Positions 1 through 9,618 are shown, counted from the first letter of the stretch. The stretch is DNA of 64,000 nucleotides from CAYOHR01 sp964512145 (GCA_964512145.1 CAZEIM010000006.1:18661-82660); one strand, 5' to 3'. The notes: generated by a model not told the origin, from the sequence alone. Numbers and translations are program-made.

Positions 1-666
1 CCTGATTTATCTATATTACTTACCGATTATAGTAATTTATATGTTACCGATTATTTGTTTCCATTAGGTACGCTTAGAGAGCCTCGTAGAGGATTTAAAA
101 GAGCCGATATAATAATAATTACTAAGGGCTCTAAGTTTATTTCTCCTTTAGAACAAAGAACTGTAAAAGACAAACTAAACGTATTACCTCACCAAAAAGT
201 TTTTTTTAGTTATGTTGAATACCAAAATATGAGAGGCTTATTTAATAAAAATGAAGAACTAAGCATTCAAAAAATTGCAGAAGACAAAACTACTGTTATT
301 TTAATAACAGGGATTGCGAAATCGACCGATTTAGAATATTATTTAAAAGAAAATGGTGTGAAAAATTTTATTCACCTTAAATACCCAGATCATTATTATT
401 ATACAGAGGATGATATTCGGTTTATTGAGCAAAAATTTCATGAAATAAGTCACACCAATAAAATTATTTTAACAACCGAAAAAGACTCTAAACGATTAAT
501 TTTTGCAAATCTTTCGGTATCTTTACAAGATCTTCCGGTTTTTTATATCCCAATTAAAATTAATTTTGCAGGAAAAGACGGAGAAGAGTTTAACAAAGTA
601 ATACAAGATTATGTTAGAAGAAATAAAGTCAACAGCGAAATTCTTATCAGACAAAACGAAATTTAA
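1..666 (+). CDS. lpxK: Tetraacyldisaccharide 4'-kinase LpxK, 5'-truncated by window edge
   Basis: LpxK phosphorylates the 4' position of the lipid A disaccharide precursor at the inner face of the cytoplasmic membrane. Only the C-terminal 221 residues are here; the frame is open from base 1, and the ATP-binding N-terminus lies upstream. The segment LLTDYSN followed by PLGTLREPRRGFKRADIII matches the conserved LpxK middle region (DD..Q...LTDY, P.G.LREP...L.RAD). The end, with KINFAGKDGEEFNKVI, is typical of Bacteroidota LpxK. The stop lies 56 bases inside the next gene, which suggests coupled expression. The organism therefore makes lipid A. Confidence 0.9.
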   Translation, partial: PDLSILLTDYSNLYVTDYLFPLGTLREPRRGFKRADIIIITKGSKFISPLEQRTVKDKLNVLPHQKVFFSYVEYQNMRGLFNKNEELSIQKIAEDKTTVILITGIAKSTDLEYYLKENGVKNFIHLKYPDHYYYTEDDIRFIEQKFHEISHTNKIILTTEKDSKRLIFANLSVSLQDLPVFYIPIKINFAGKDGEEFNKVIQDYVRRNKVNSEILIRQNEI

Positions 667-1423
667 CCCAGAAATAGGAGTTATACTAGGTACCGGTTTA
701 GGTGGATTAGTAAAAGAAATTAAGATTCAACATTCTATACCTTATGAGGAAATTCCTAATTTCCCAGTTTCTACAGTTGAAGGACATTCCGGTAAACTTA
801 TTTTTGGTGTATTGGGAGGAAAAAACGTTGTAGCAATGCAAGGCAGGTTTCATTATTACGAAGGATACTCTATGCAACAAGTTGTTTTCCCTGTTCGGGT
901 AATGAAATATTTAGGAATACAACGTTTATTTGTTTCTAATGCCAGTGGTGGTGTAAATCCGAGTTTTGAGATTGGAGATATTATGATTATTACAGACCAT
1001 ATTAATCAGTTTCATACCAACCCGCTTATTGGTAAAAACATAGATGAATTAGGCACTAGATTTCCTGATATGAGTGATGCTTATGATAAATCTATGATTG
1101 ATTTAGCCAAAAAAATTGCTCAAAATAATCATATAAAAGTACAAGAAGGTGTATATGTAGGTCTTTCCGGACCTTGTTTAGAAACTCCTGCAGAATATAA
1201 ATATATTCGTGCCATTGGTGGAGATACAGTTGGTATGTCTACAGTTCCCGAAGTTATTGCAGCCAGGCATATGAGAATCCCATGCTTTGCCGTAAGTATT
1301 ATAACCGATTTGGGAGTACCCGGAAAAATTGTAAAAGTTACCCACGAAGATGTTCAAATAGCAGCCGAAAAGTCGGAGCCAAATATGACATTTTTAATTC
1401 GAGAATTAATTAAGAGTTTGTAA
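611..1423 (+). CDS. Purine nucleoside phosphorylase (trimeric PNP family)
   Basis: This enzyme splits purine nucleosides with phosphate to give the free base and ribose-1-phosphate (purine salvage, cytoplasm). The 270 residues fit the trimeric PNP/MTAP family. Visible landmarks are GTGLGGL (27-33), the phosphate-binding VEGHSG (56-61), QGRFHYYEGY (77-86), SNASGGVNP (109-117), GPCLETPAEY (187-196) with the base-binding Glu195, and GMSTVPEV (208-215). The residue matching human PNP Asn243 is Asp233 (SIITD), which may widen base preference toward 6-aminopurines. The ATG lies inside the end of lpxK (56-base overlap), an arrangement expected from translational coupling. Family assignment is certain; exact substrate is not. 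Confidence 0.92.
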   Translation: MLEEIKSTAKFLSDKTKFNPEIGVILGTGLGGLVKEIKIQHSIPYEEIPNFPVSTVEGHSGKLIFGVLGGKNVVAMQGRFHYYEGYSMQQVVFPVRVMKYLGIQRLFVSNASGGVNPSFEIGDIMIITDHINQFHTNPLIGKNIDELGTRFPDMSDAYDKSMIDLAKKIAQNNHIKVQEGVYVGLSGPCLETPAEYKYIRAIGGDTVGMSTVPEVIAARHMRIPCFAVSIITDLGVPGKIVKVTHEDVQIAAEKSEPNMTFLIRELIKSL

Positions 1424-1454
1424 TTTTTTATCTCTTTTTATTTAATTGCATCAA

Positions 1455-2804
1455 ATGAAGAGTTTAATATACGTGTTGTTTTTTTTATCGACTATTTTTT
1501 CTGGATACTCACAAGACAGTTTAAATATGAGGTTGTTATTTAATTGGAATGATACCACATTACCAAGTTCTGCGGGTCATAATAACCGATATAACGATGT
1601 TTGGGGGTATGCCAAAAATGGCAAGGAATATGCCATAATAGGTTCTACTATGGGCACCCATATCATTGATGTTACCACGCCTTCATTAACATATCAAGTG
1701 GCTTTTATACCCGGCAAATCACAAGGAACAAACATTATTCACAGAGATTTTAAAGTATACAAAGATTATCTTTATGGAGTATGTGATCAAGGGTTAACAT
1801 CTCTGCAAATTATCGATTTACGTTTTTTGCCTGATTCGGCTCCTTTGGTTTACAACTCAGATACCATGATAAAAAGAGCTCATAATGTTTTTATTGACAC
1901 GTTGAATGCAAAATTATATTTAGCCGGAGGGAATTCTACGGGGCAAATTTACGATATCTCTAATCCAATATATCCAGTTCAATTAGCAGATAATACATAT
2001 CCTTATATGGAGCATGATATGTTTGTTTATCGGGATACTGTTTATTCTAGCGATGGCAATAACGGGCTTCACATTTATGATTACAGAGACGTGCCTAATT
2101 TCTCACTTATAGGACAAATTACTTTTTATCCATACAAGGGTTATAATCATTCTAGTTGGCTCGACACAAACAGGAGGTTGTTGGTTGTTGCCGATGAAAA
2201 TCATGGCTCACCATTAAAGATATTTGATATTTCTGACCTTTCAAATATTGAGTTTATATCTACTTTTACTACTGGACTTCACAGTCAATCTATACCTCAT
2301 AACCCCTTTTTTAAAGACGAATATATTTATGTAAGTTATTATCACGATGGAATTTGGGTGTTTGATGCAAGTGATCCCTATAATGCAGTTCCATTTGCTT
2401 ATTATAAAACTTCTACTGAAGCGTATAATTTTAATTATAAAGGGTGTTGGGGTGTTTATCCCTTTTTACCCTCAGGTAATATATTAGCATCAGATATGCA
2501 AAATGGATTGTTTGTCCTTGAATTTATTCAAAAACCAAATAGCATTAAGACACATCAAAACATTAAACATAATTTCTCCGTATATCCCAATCCAGTTTCT
2601 GGTGATTTTGTTAGCATTAAAAATTTAAAGGATCTAGATTTTAATGCAGAGCTTTATTCATCAGACTTTAAGCTTATTGAAAAATTTCAATCAACTGAAA
2701 ATAATTATCGGTTAAATATGAGCAATAAAAATTCGGGTTTATATTTTTTAAAGATTTATTCAGATCAAATAACAGAAACTATAAAAATCGTAAAGACCCA
2801 CTAG
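1455..2804 (+). CDS. Secreted choice-of-anchor B / LVIVD-repeat protein with type A T9SS sorting domain
   Basis: A 449-residue predicted secreted protein of unknown function. I chose the ATG at 1455 rather than the in-frame TTG at 1446 because it gives a clean signal peptide (MKSLIYVLFFLSTIFSGYSQ). The body repeats blocks such as GTHIIDVTTP, LQIIDLRFLP, GQIYDISNP, LHIYDYRD and LKIFDISDLS, which are LVIVD-type blades expected to form a propeller. The end carries the type A C-terminal sorting signature (SVYPNPVSGDF, then a final GLYFLKIYSD..TIKIVK). The product should be exported by Sec, moved across the outer membrane by T9SS, and anchored or released. It stands alone, with no partner gene on its strand. 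Confidence 0.85.
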   Translation: MKSLIYVLFFLSTIFSGYSQDSLNMRLLFNWNDTTLPSSAGHNNRYNDVWGYAKNGKEYAIIGSTMGTHIIDVTTPSLTYQVAFIPGKSQGTNIIHRDFKVYKDYLYGVCDQGLTSLQIIDLRFLPDSAPLVYNSDTMIKRAHNVFIDTLNAKLYLAGGNSTGQIYDISNPIYPVQLADNTYPYMEHDMFVYRDTVYSSDGNNGLHIYDYRDVPNFSLIGQITFYPYKGYNHSSWLDTNRRLLVVADENHGSPLKIFDISDLSNIEFISTFTTGLHSQSIPHNPFFKDEYIYVSYYHDGIWVFDASDPYNAVPFAYYKTSTEAYNFNYKGCWGVYPFLPSGNILASDMQNGLFVLEFIQKPNSIKTHQNIKHNFSVYPNPVSGDFVSIKNLKDLDFNAELYSSDFKLIEKFQSTENNYRLNMSNKNSGLYFLKIYSDQITETIKIVKTH

Positions 2805-2821
2805 GGTAGGGTATTTCTAAT

Positions 2822-3961
2822 TTAGCTAAAATACTCTTTCATTTTACTAAAAAAGCTTTTTTCCTTTTTATTGGGGTCGGGGTTAAAGTTTGGAGATATT
2901 TTAAGTTTTTCTAACATTTCTTTTTCTTCCTTAGATATATTTTGAGGAGTCCAAATATTTACGGTTATTAACAAGTCTCCTTGACCATATCCGTTTACAT
3001 TAGGCAATCCTTTTCCTTTTAACCGAAGGATTTTACCAGCCTGGGTTCCTGGGTCAATTTTAATTTTAACTTTACCACCCAAGGTAGGGATTTCTGTGCC
3101 AGCACCTAATACAGCATCTACAAAATTGATATATAAATCGTAGTATAAATTTTCTCCGTCTCTACTTAATGTTTCATGTGGAGTTTCTTCAATTTGCACC
3201 AATAAATCTCCAGGAATACCATTGCGAGCTCCAGCATTTCCTTTGCCTTGCACATTTAATTGCATTCCCTCTGCAACTCCTGCCGGTATTTTTATTTCAA
3301 TAGTTTCTTCATCTCTAGTTACACCATCTCCAAAACACGTTTTACACTTATTTTGAATAATTTTACCCTCTCCATTACATGTTCCACAAGTAGAGGTAGT
3401 TTGCATAGCCCCAAGAATTGTTTGTGTAACTCTAGTTACACTTCCTCTCCCTCCACAAGTATTACAGTTAGTAAAGCCACCTCCCTGTGCTCCTGTTCCG
3501 GAGCAAGTGTTACATTGTACATATTTATTAACCTTTAGTTTTTTAGTTACTCCGGTAGCAATTTCATCTAAGGATAATTTTACTTTAACACGTATGTTAG
3601 AGCCTCTATTTGCACGTCTTCTTGAACCGCCATTTCCTCCGGATCCACCAAATCCAAATGCTCCTCCAAAAATATCTCCGAAGTGTTCAAAAATATCTTC
3701 CATATTCATACCACCTCCACCAAATCCTCCAGCGCCACCTACACCAGCGTGACCATACTGATCATACGCTTTTCGCTTATCCGCACTACTTAACACTTCA
3801 TATGCTTCAGCAGCTTCTTTAAATTTTTCTTCAGCTTGCTTATCATCTGGGTTTTTATCGGGATGGTATTTTATTGCTAATTGTCGGTAGGCTTTTTTAA
3901 TTTCGGCTTCTGTAGCGTTTTTTGATACACCTAATACTTCGTAGTAATCTCTTTTTGACAT
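2822..3961 (-). CDS. dnaJ: Chaperone DnaJ (Hsp40)
   Basis: DnaJ delivers unfolded proteins to DnaK and stimulates its ATPase. The 379 residues show the full type I layout: a J domain with HPD at 33-35, a Gly/Phe-rich linker (about 70-115), four zinc-binding repeats ([32 protein letters not shown], about 148-217), then the substrate-binding C-terminal domains. It lies 12 bases after grpE on the same strand, so the two co-chaperones are probably co-transcribed. dnaK itself is not in the window. Confidence 0.98.
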   Translation of the reverse strand: MSKRDYYEVLGVSKNATEAEIKKAYRQLAIKYHPDKNPDDKQAEEKFKEAAEAYEVLSSADKRKAYDQYGHAGVGGAGGFGGGGMNMEDIFEHFGDIFGGAFGFGGSGGNGGSRRRANRGSNIRVKVKLSLDEIATGVTKKLKVNKYVQCNTCSGTGAQGGGFTNCNTCGGRGSVTRVTQTILGAMQTTSTCGTCNGEGKIIQNKCKTCFGDGVTRDEETIEIKIPAGVAEGMQLNVQGKGNAGARNGIPGDLLVQIEETPHETLSRDGENLYYDLYINFVDAVLGAGTEIPTLGGKVKIKIDPGTQAGKILRLKGKGLPNVNGYGQGDLLITVNIWTPQNISKEEKEMLEKLKISPNFNPDPNKKEKSFFSKMKEYFS

Positions 3962-3973
3962 GTTTAATAAATA

Positions 3974-4519
3974 TTATTCTCCTACTACAACTTTTGCAAA
4001 ACGAATTATTTTATCGTTTAAATAATAACCTTTTTCAATTACATCTACAATTTTTCCTTTTAAATCATCGGAGGGAGCCGGAATTTTGGTTATAGCTTCA
4101 TGTAAATCGGCATTAAAAATATGATCATCAGTAGTCATCTCTTTTAGTCCTTTTTGATGTAGAGTATTTTTTAGTTTGTTACATAATAGTTCAATACCTT
4201 GCTTAATCGCATCAATATCATCAATGTTTTTGTTTGCTTGAATAGCACGTTCCATGTCATCCAATACCGGTAAAATATTTTTTATTACATCTTCACTTGC
4301 CGTGGATATTAACTCAAGTCTTTCTTTTGCATTTCTCTTTCTAAAATTATCAAACTCAGAATATAATCTCAAATATCGGTCATTAATTTCTTCATACTTT
4401 TCTTTATAATCCAAAGAATTTTGGTTAGTATTTTCAATGGTCTCTTGTGTTGTGTTTACTTGAAAGTTTTCGGTAGTATTTTCTTCGGATGTAATGGTTT
4501 CGTTAGTTGTATCACTCAT
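3974..4519 (-). CDS. grpE: Nucleotide exchange factor GrpE
   Basis: GrpE releases ADP from DnaK and so resets the chaperone cycle. The 181-residue protein has an acidic, Thr/Asn-rich unstructured N-terminus (about 1-37), then a long helix with YKEKYEEINDRYLRLYSEFDNFRKR, the signature region that forms the coiled-coil dimer. The C-terminal domain has FNADLHEAI and GYYLNDKIIRFAKV, both diagnostic. It is followed closely by dnaJ. The 111 bases before it show no convincing Bacteroidota housekeeping promoter, so transcription may come from further upstream or from an alternative sigma factor. Confidence 0.97.
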   Translation of the reverse strand: MSDTTNETITSEENTTENFQVNTTQETIENTNQNSLDYKEKYEEINDRYLRLYSEFDNFRKRNAKERLELISTASEDVIKNILPVLDDMERAIQANKNIDDIDAIKQGIELLCNKLKNTLHQKGLKEMTTDDHIFNADLHEAITKIPAPSDDLKGKIVDVIEKGYYLNDKIIRFAKVVVGE

Positions 4520-4630
4520 AAATCAAACTTTTAACTTTAGTTGCGTATTATCAAATCTCTTGCCAACAGATAAATTATGACATGAAATGATTATTTTGCC
4601 ATAAATTCAGAAAAATATACGTCAAAATGT

Positions 4631-5185
4631 CTACTTTTTAAATTCTTTTACTAAGTTATCCAATGCCATATGTAATTGAGCACCTCGTAAATTTTTAGCG
4701 ATGATAACTCCGTTTTCATCAATGAGTAAATTACTTGGAATAGATCTGATGCCGTAAACTTTTGCTGCAGAAGAATTCCAACCTTTTAAATCACTTACGT
4801 GCGTGTTCCAAGTTAGGTTATCCGAAACGATTGCTTTTTTCCAATTGTCTAAATTATTATCCAATGATACACCATATATCTCAAATCCTTTAGCTGTTTT
4901 AAATTTAGCCGTGGAATATTTTTGGTAAGCAGATACCACATTTGGGTTTTCTCTTCTACAGGGTCCACACCAAGATGCCCAAAAGTCAATAAGTACAATT
5001 TTCCCTTTTAAAGAGCTTAGTGGAATTTCTTTTCCATCAGGATTAGGCAATATTATTTCAGGAGCGATATTTCCAATCTCAATTCCTACGCTTGGTTTAG
5101 TGTTTTCGTTATTTTGTGTAAATGCAAATACAGATGATAAAACAAATGTTGAAGCCCAAGTTAATTGTACAAGTAATTTTTTCAT
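4631..5185 (-). CDS. TlpA-like thioredoxin-fold protein (periplasmic or envelope thiol reductase)
   Basis: A 184-residue redoxin with an N-terminal signal peptide (KKLLVQLTWASTFVLSSVFAF) and a thioredoxin active site WCGPC (Cys73, Cys76) in the typical context DFWASWCGPCRREN. Later landmarks are the YGVSLD strand and the cis-proline loop GIRSIPSNLLID. Proteins of this type reduce disulphides in periplasmic or secreted targets; the exact client cannot be told. It sits 2 bases after murA and 111 bases before grpE on the same strand. Confidence 0.85.
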   Translation of the reverse strand: MKKLLVQLTWASTFVLSSVFAFTQNNENTKPSVGIEIGNIAPEIILPNPDGKEIPLSSLKGKIVLIDFWASWCGPCRRENPNVVSAYQKYSTAKFKTAKGFEIYGVSLDNNLDNWKKAIVSDNLTWNTHVSDLKGWNSSAAKVYGIRSIPSNLLIDENGVIIAKNLRGAQLHMALDNLVKEFKK

Positions 5186-5187
5186 AT

Positions 5188-6495
5188 TTATTCAGTTCTA
5201 ATAATGTTTGCGCCAATGGCATTTAATCTTTTTTCAATATTTTGATATCCCCGATCAATTTGTTCTATATTATGAATGATACTGGTCCCTTTAGCGGACA
5301 TGGCAGCTATTAATAATGACACGCCTGCTCTTATATCGGGAGAAGTCATTTCAATAGCTTTAAGAGGTTGTTTTCGTTCTAATCCAATAATTGTTGCTCG
5401 GTGTGGGTCACAAAGAATAATTTGAGCACCCATATCAATAAGCTTATCTACAAAAAATAATCGGCTTTCGAACATTTTTTGATGAATAAGAACACTCCCT
5501 CTGGCTTGAGTTGCAACTACCAAAACAATACTTAATAAATCTGGTGTAAATCCAGGCCAAATTGCATCAGAAATAGTTAGTATTGAACCATCAATAAAGT
5601 TATCAATTTCATAAACATCTTGAGAAGGAACGTGAATATCATCATTCTTTACATCAATATTAATGCCAAGTTTTTGAAAAACATTGGGTATAATGCCTAA
5701 ATCTGGATAAGAAACATTTTTTATGGTAATTTCAGATTGGGTCATAGCAGCTAGACCAATAAAACTTCCAATCTCTATCATATCGGGCAATATTTTATGT
5801 TTACAACCCTTTAAAGATTTAACTCCCTCAATATTTAATAAATTTGAGCCTACACCCGAAATTTGAGCCCCCATACTATTTAACATTTTGCACAATTGCT
5901 GAACGTATGGTTCGCAAGCCGCATTAAATATAGTTGTTTTACCCTCAGCCATTACAGCAGCCATAATAATATTTGCAGTTCCGGTTACAGAGGCTTCCTC
6001 TAAAAGCATGTATTTACCTTTTAAGGTATTGGCCGTAACTTCATACACACCGTTATCTGCATCATATTTAAATTCGGCTCCTAAATTTTCAAAACCAATA
6101 AAGTGTGTATCTAAACGTCTTCTTCCAATTTTATCACCCCCAGGTTTAGGTATTATTCCTTTTCCAAATCTTGCCAAAAGTGGTCCAACCAACATAACAG
6201 AACCACGAAGCTGAGCAGCTGATTTTTTATATTGATCAGAAAAGAGGTAATTTAATTGAATATTATCGGCCTTAAAAATATATGTGTTAGAATTTATTTT
6301 TTGAATTTTAACACCAAGGTCTTGTAATAGCTCTATAAGTTTATTTACATCTCTTATATCAGGAACATTTGATATTTCCACCTCTTCGCTGGTTAATAAA
6401 ATAGCGCATAAAACTTGTAATGCTTCGTTTTTGGCTCCTTGAGGAATTAATTCACCTTTTAACTTTTTTCCGCCTTCAACTAAAAACTTCGCCAT
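5188..6495 (-). CDS. murA: UDP-N-acetylglucosamine 1-carboxyvinyltransferase MurA, Asp variant
   Basis: MurA transfers enolpyruvate from PEP to UDP-GlcNAc, the first committed step of peptidoglycan synthesis in the cytoplasm. The 435 residues cover the whole two-domain fold, from KNEALQVL near the start to the final DRGYQNIEKRLNAIGA. The active-site loop reads PGGDKIGRRRLDTH. The residue in the place of E. coli Cys115, the target of fosfomycin, is Asp121 (codon at 6133-6135). Asp at this site keeps activity in other bacteria and gives intrinsic fosfomycin tolerance. The gene lies 13 bases after the DUF4290 gene and 2 bases before the thioredoxin gene. Confidence 0.97.
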   Translation of the reverse strand: MAKFLVEGGKKLKGELIPQGAKNEALQVLCAILLTSEEVEISNVPDIRDVNKLIELLQDLGVKIQKINSNTYIFKADNIQLNYLFSDQYKKSAAQLRGSVMLVGPLLARFGKGIIPKPGGDKIGRRRLDTHFIGFENLGAEFKYDADNGVYEVTANTLKGKYMLLEEASVTGTANIIMAAVMAEGKTTIFNAACEPYVQQLCKMLNSMGAQISGVGSNLLNIEGVKSLKGCKHKILPDMIEIGSFIGLAAMTQSEITIKNVSYPDLGIIPNVFQKLGINIDVKNDDIHVPSQDVYEIDNFIDGSILTISDAIWPGFTPDLLSIVLVVATQARGSVLIHQKMFESRLFFVDKLIDMGAQIILCDPHRATIIGLERKQPLKAIEMTSPDIRAGVSLLIAAMSAKGTSIIHNIEQIDRGYQNIEKRLNAIGANIIRTE

Positions 6496-6508
6496 ACTTT
6501 AAATGTAT

Positions 6509-7135
6509 TTATTTTTTTCTAAATTTATTAGACGGATGAGAAAATTTACCATTCATTTTTTTCTTCTTCTTAGAAATATTTCGGGCTAAAATATCTTGAG
6601 TATGTTCTAAAGAGAAATCATCTCTAACCTGCAATTTACCTTGAGATAACTCTTGTAAATGATCCATAATAAGTTTATCATTTACCGAGTCCCTGTTCCA
6701 GTTTAAATAAAACTTTTTCATTAAGTTAGCAATTCTTTCAATGAGCGCATTTTTTTCTTCACCATCGCTCATCAATATGGCTGCTTTAATTAAATTTTCA
6801 ACAGTATGTCCGTAATGTTTATATTTAATAGCTTTAGATGGGTATTGAATTCGCTCCGGTTTTTTAGTATTAATTTGCTGTGTAGGAATTGGGAATGGAC
6901 AATCAATATCTAATGTATAATTAGATATTTGAAAAAGATGATTCCATAATCGCTGCTCAGAATCGCTTAAATCTTTACTTTGAGGACTAATGGTGCTCAT
7001 TATTCTTATAATAGCTTTTGCCATTTTATTTCGTTCTTCACGATTTTCAGTTTGGCAAGCATAATCAATCATTTTCTGAATATTTCTTCCGTATTCTGGG
7101 ATGTTAAGGTGTGTTCTTTGCGAATTGTATTCCAT
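6509..7135 (-). CDS. DUF4290 family protein, function unknown
   Basis: A 208-residue cytoplasmic protein that I recognise as the Bacteroidota-specific DUF4290 family from its start (EYNSQRTHLNIPEYGRNIQKM) and its position directly before murA, which recurs in this phylum. No catalytic motif, signal peptide or membrane segment is visible. The sequence is helical and charged and ends in a strongly basic tail (KKKKKMNGKFSHPSNKFRKK), which could contact RNA or another polyanion; that is inference. It is the first gene after the promoter at 7167-7196, so it leads the murA-tlpA-type cluster. Confidence 0.85.
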   Translation of the reverse strand: MEYNSQRTHLNIPEYGRNIQKMIDYACQTENREERNKMAKAIIRIMSTISPQSKDLSDSEQRLWNHLFQISNYTLDIDCPFPIPTQQINTKKPERIQYPSKAIKYKHYGHTVENLIKAAILMSDGEEKNALIERIANLMKKFYLNWNRDSVNDKLIMDHLQELSQGKLQVRDDFSLEHTQDILARNISKKKKKMNGKFSHPSNKFRKK

Positions 7136-7166
7136 GTATGAGTTAAAAATTAATATTGTGCAAACT

Positions 7167-7196
7167 CAAAAATAAGCATAAAAATTATACTACAAA
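7167..7196 (-). promoter_or_regulatory. Bacteroidota housekeeping promoter for the DUF4290-murA cluster
   Basis: On the minus strand TTTG (7193-7196) is followed after 18 bases by TATTTTTG (7167-7174). This fits the -33 TTTG and -7 TAnnTTTG consensus of the phylum. Predicted transcription start is near 7160, giving a leader of about 25 bases. Confidence 0.7.
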
Positions 7197-7222
7197 ACTT
7201 AGTATATAAAGTTGTACGTTAA

Positions 7223-9484
7223 CTAATCAACTACTTTTAACTTTGCATATTTTAAAAGTAATTGTTTTTGGCCACTATTTTGAAAAAAAACAACCGCAGT
7301 TTGATTATTTGGCATTCCTTCAATTTGTAAAACTTTTCCTTTACCAAATCTCTCGTGTAATACGTTTGCTCCCACCATTATTTCATCAGAGTTTGAATAA
7401 GAGGTATTTTGAGGAGATTGTTCATTGGGGTTAATTTTTTTGAGTTTCTTTCTTTGGGGAGCTGTATTTTTATTTAAGGCATCTTTAATAATAGCTGATT
7501 GTTCAGATTTTTGATTGAATATGTTTTTAAATTCAAGATATTCTGGGTTTATTTCATTAATAAAACGGCTTGGCTCGTTAAATACTTGATTTCCCCAACG
7601 ATACCTTGAAGTTGAAAAACTTAGGGTAGCTCTTTTTTCAGCTCTGGTTAAAGCCACATAAAATAATCTTCGTTCTTCTTCTAATTCTTCTCTAGAATTA
7701 ATGGCCATTTGAGATGGAAATAGGTTTTCTTCAAGTCCTACAATATAAACATACGGAAATTCTAATCCTTTAGCGGAATGAATGGTCATTAGAGACACAT
7801 AATCTTTGTTTTCGTCATTTTCGTTCTCCTCATTATCTGTTAAGAGTTCAATTTCATTTAAATATTCTTGAAGACCTATTATGGAGTTTTCTTTTTTATT
7901 TTTTTCATTAAACTCTTTTATTCCATTTAACAATTCCATGATATTTTCATATCTACTTAATCCCTCCGGTGTTTTGTCGTCATACAAATCTTTTAGAACA
8001 CCGCTTGACTTAGCAATATGACTTGCTAATTCATACGCCTCCGTATTTTTAAGCATGGCTTGAAAGCTTTTAATCATAATAACAAATTCGCTAATTTTTA
8101 TTCTTGAAGAACCGGATGCTATTTGAGAAAGAAAAATTTCATTTTCTACAATATTCCATATGCTGGTATTATTTTCTGATGCATGTAAAATAATTTTCTC
8201 CAGAGTTGTTTTACCAATCCCTCGAATAGGATAATTTATTACTCTTTTAAGAGCTTCTTCATCGTGAGGATTAACACAAAGTCTAAAATATGCTAGAATG
8301 TCTTTAATTTCTTTTCTTTTATAAAACGACAATCCGCCAAATATTTTATAGGAGATATTTTTTTTTCTAAGAGCTTCCTCAATAGCTCTTGATTGGGAGT
8401 TAGTTCTATATAATATTGCAAAATCTTTATTATTCTTCTGAAGATTCAATTTGGTGTTAAAAATGTCATTTGCAATAATTAAACCTTCTTCATTATCAGT
8501 AGCTGCTTTGTAAACATTTATTTTTTCACCTTCAGGATTTTCAGTCCATGAGTTTTTGGTAAATTGATTTTTATTATGAGCAATAATACTGTTTGCGGCA
8601 TTAACAATATTAGAAGTAGAACGATAATTTTGCTCTAATTTTATAGTTTGTGTATCGGGAAAGTCATTTTTAAAATTTAAAATATTCTGAATATTTGCTC
8701 CTCTAAATGCATATATACTTTGAGCATCATCACCTACAACGCAAATATTTTCATACTTAGCAGCAATTTTTTTCACAATATTATACTGAGCAAAATTTGT
8801 GTCTTGAAACTCATCCACTAGTAAAAACTGAAACTTATCCTGATATTTGTGTAAAACTTCAGGAAAATCTCTTAAGAGAACATTTGTTAAATACAACAAA
8901 TCATCAAAATCCATTGCTCCTGATCTAAAGCATCTGCTTTGATACGTTTGATATATTTTTCCTATTAAAGGTTTTTTAGCTTGTATATCATCACTTTGAA
9001 TATTCACATTATTTAAGTATTCTTCAACTGAGATTAAATTGTTTTTAGCACTTGATATTCTGTGTAAAACTGAAGATGGTTTATAAAGTTTATCATCTAA
9101 ATTGTACTCTTTAACAATACTTTTAATTAGATTAATAGAATCATCCGTATCGTATATTGTAAAGTTTTGAGGGTATCCAAGTTTAGCGCTCTCTGACCTT
9201 AATATTTTTGCAAAAACAGAATGAAAGGTTCCCATCCAGATGTTATACGCATCATTATTTTTCAGTATTTGAGTTATTCTTTGTTTCATTTCACCTGCAG
9301 CCTTATTGGTAAAAGTTAGAGCCATTATTCTAAAGGAATCAACCCCTGAATCTATTAGGTGTGCAATTCTGTAGGTTAAGACTCTAGTTTTTCCAGACCC
9401 AGCACCTGCAAGAACCATAATAGGTCCTTCCGTTTTTTCTACGGCTTGTTTTTGTGAATCATTTAAATTATCTAAAAAACTCAT
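7223..9484 (-). CDS. UvrD/PcrA-type superfamily 1 DNA helicase
   Basis: A 753-residue 3'-to-5' DNA helicase of the UvrD/PcrA group, acting in nucleotide excision and mismatch repair and in clearing protein from DNA. Motifs appear in order: Q-motif LNDSQKQAV, Walker A AGAGSGKT (26-33), motif Ia TFTNKAAGEM, Walker B VDEFQDTN, motif III GDDAQSIYAFRGA, motif IV QNYRST, motif V TIHSAKGLEFPYVYIVG, motif VI ALTRA. The C-terminus has the PcrA-like short tail domain (GANVLHERFGKGKV). It is a single gene, divergent from the ribosomal cluster across 197 bases. Confidence 0.95.
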   Translation of the reverse strand: MSFLDNLNDSQKQAVEKTEGPIMVLAGAGSGKTRVLTYRIAHLIDSGVDSFRIMALTFTNKAAGEMKQRITQILKNNDAYNIWMGTFHSVFAKILRSESAKLGYPQNFTIYDTDDSINLIKSIVKEYNLDDKLYKPSSVLHRISSAKNNLISVEEYLNNVNIQSDDIQAKKPLIGKIYQTYQSRCFRSGAMDFDDLLYLTNVLLRDFPEVLHKYQDKFQFLLVDEFQDTNFAQYNIVKKIAAKYENICVVGDDAQSIYAFRGANIQNILNFKNDFPDTQTIKLEQNYRSTSNIVNAANSIIAHNKNQFTKNSWTENPEGEKINVYKAATDNEEGLIIANDIFNTKLNLQKNNKDFAILYRTNSQSRAIEEALRKKNISYKIFGGLSFYKRKEIKDILAYFRLCVNPHDEEALKRVINYPIRGIGKTTLEKIILHASENNTSIWNIVENEIFLSQIASGSSRIKISEFVIMIKSFQAMLKNTEAYELASHIAKSSGVLKDLYDDKTPEGLSRYENIMELLNGIKEFNEKNKKENSIIGLQEYLNEIELLTDNEENENDENKDYVSLMTIHSAKGLEFPYVYIVGLEENLFPSQMAINSREELEEERRLFYVALTRAEKRATLSFSTSRYRWGNQVFNEPSRFINEINPEYLEFKNIFNQKSEQSAIIKDALNKNTAPQRKKLKKINPNEQSPQNTSYSNSDEIMVGANVLHERFGKGKVLQIEGMPNNQTAVVFFQNSGQKQLLLKYAKLKVVD

Positions 9485-9618
9485 GTTTAAAAATATATAC
9501 TAAATAAATTGTTAAGCAATAATAAGTCTAAATGCCCAAAATTGCAGTAAAAAACTAACAATAATTAATATTATTGAACACATGGATGTTAAATTCTGAA
9601 AAATTTTTTTCATATACT

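Noticed and set aside
3260..3822. Pro/His-rich open frames on the plus strand opposite dnaJ
   Set aside because: They mirror the Gly/Phe-rich and Cys-repeat codons of dnaJ and have no independent signal.
4520..4630. Heat-shock promoter or CIRCE element before grpE
   Set aside because: No TTAGCACTC-type inverted repeat and no TAnnTTTG box could be found in the 111 bases.
9485..9600. Promoter for the helicase gene
   Set aside because: CAATTTTG on the minus strand is one base off the -7 consensus, but no -33 element lies at an acceptable distance.
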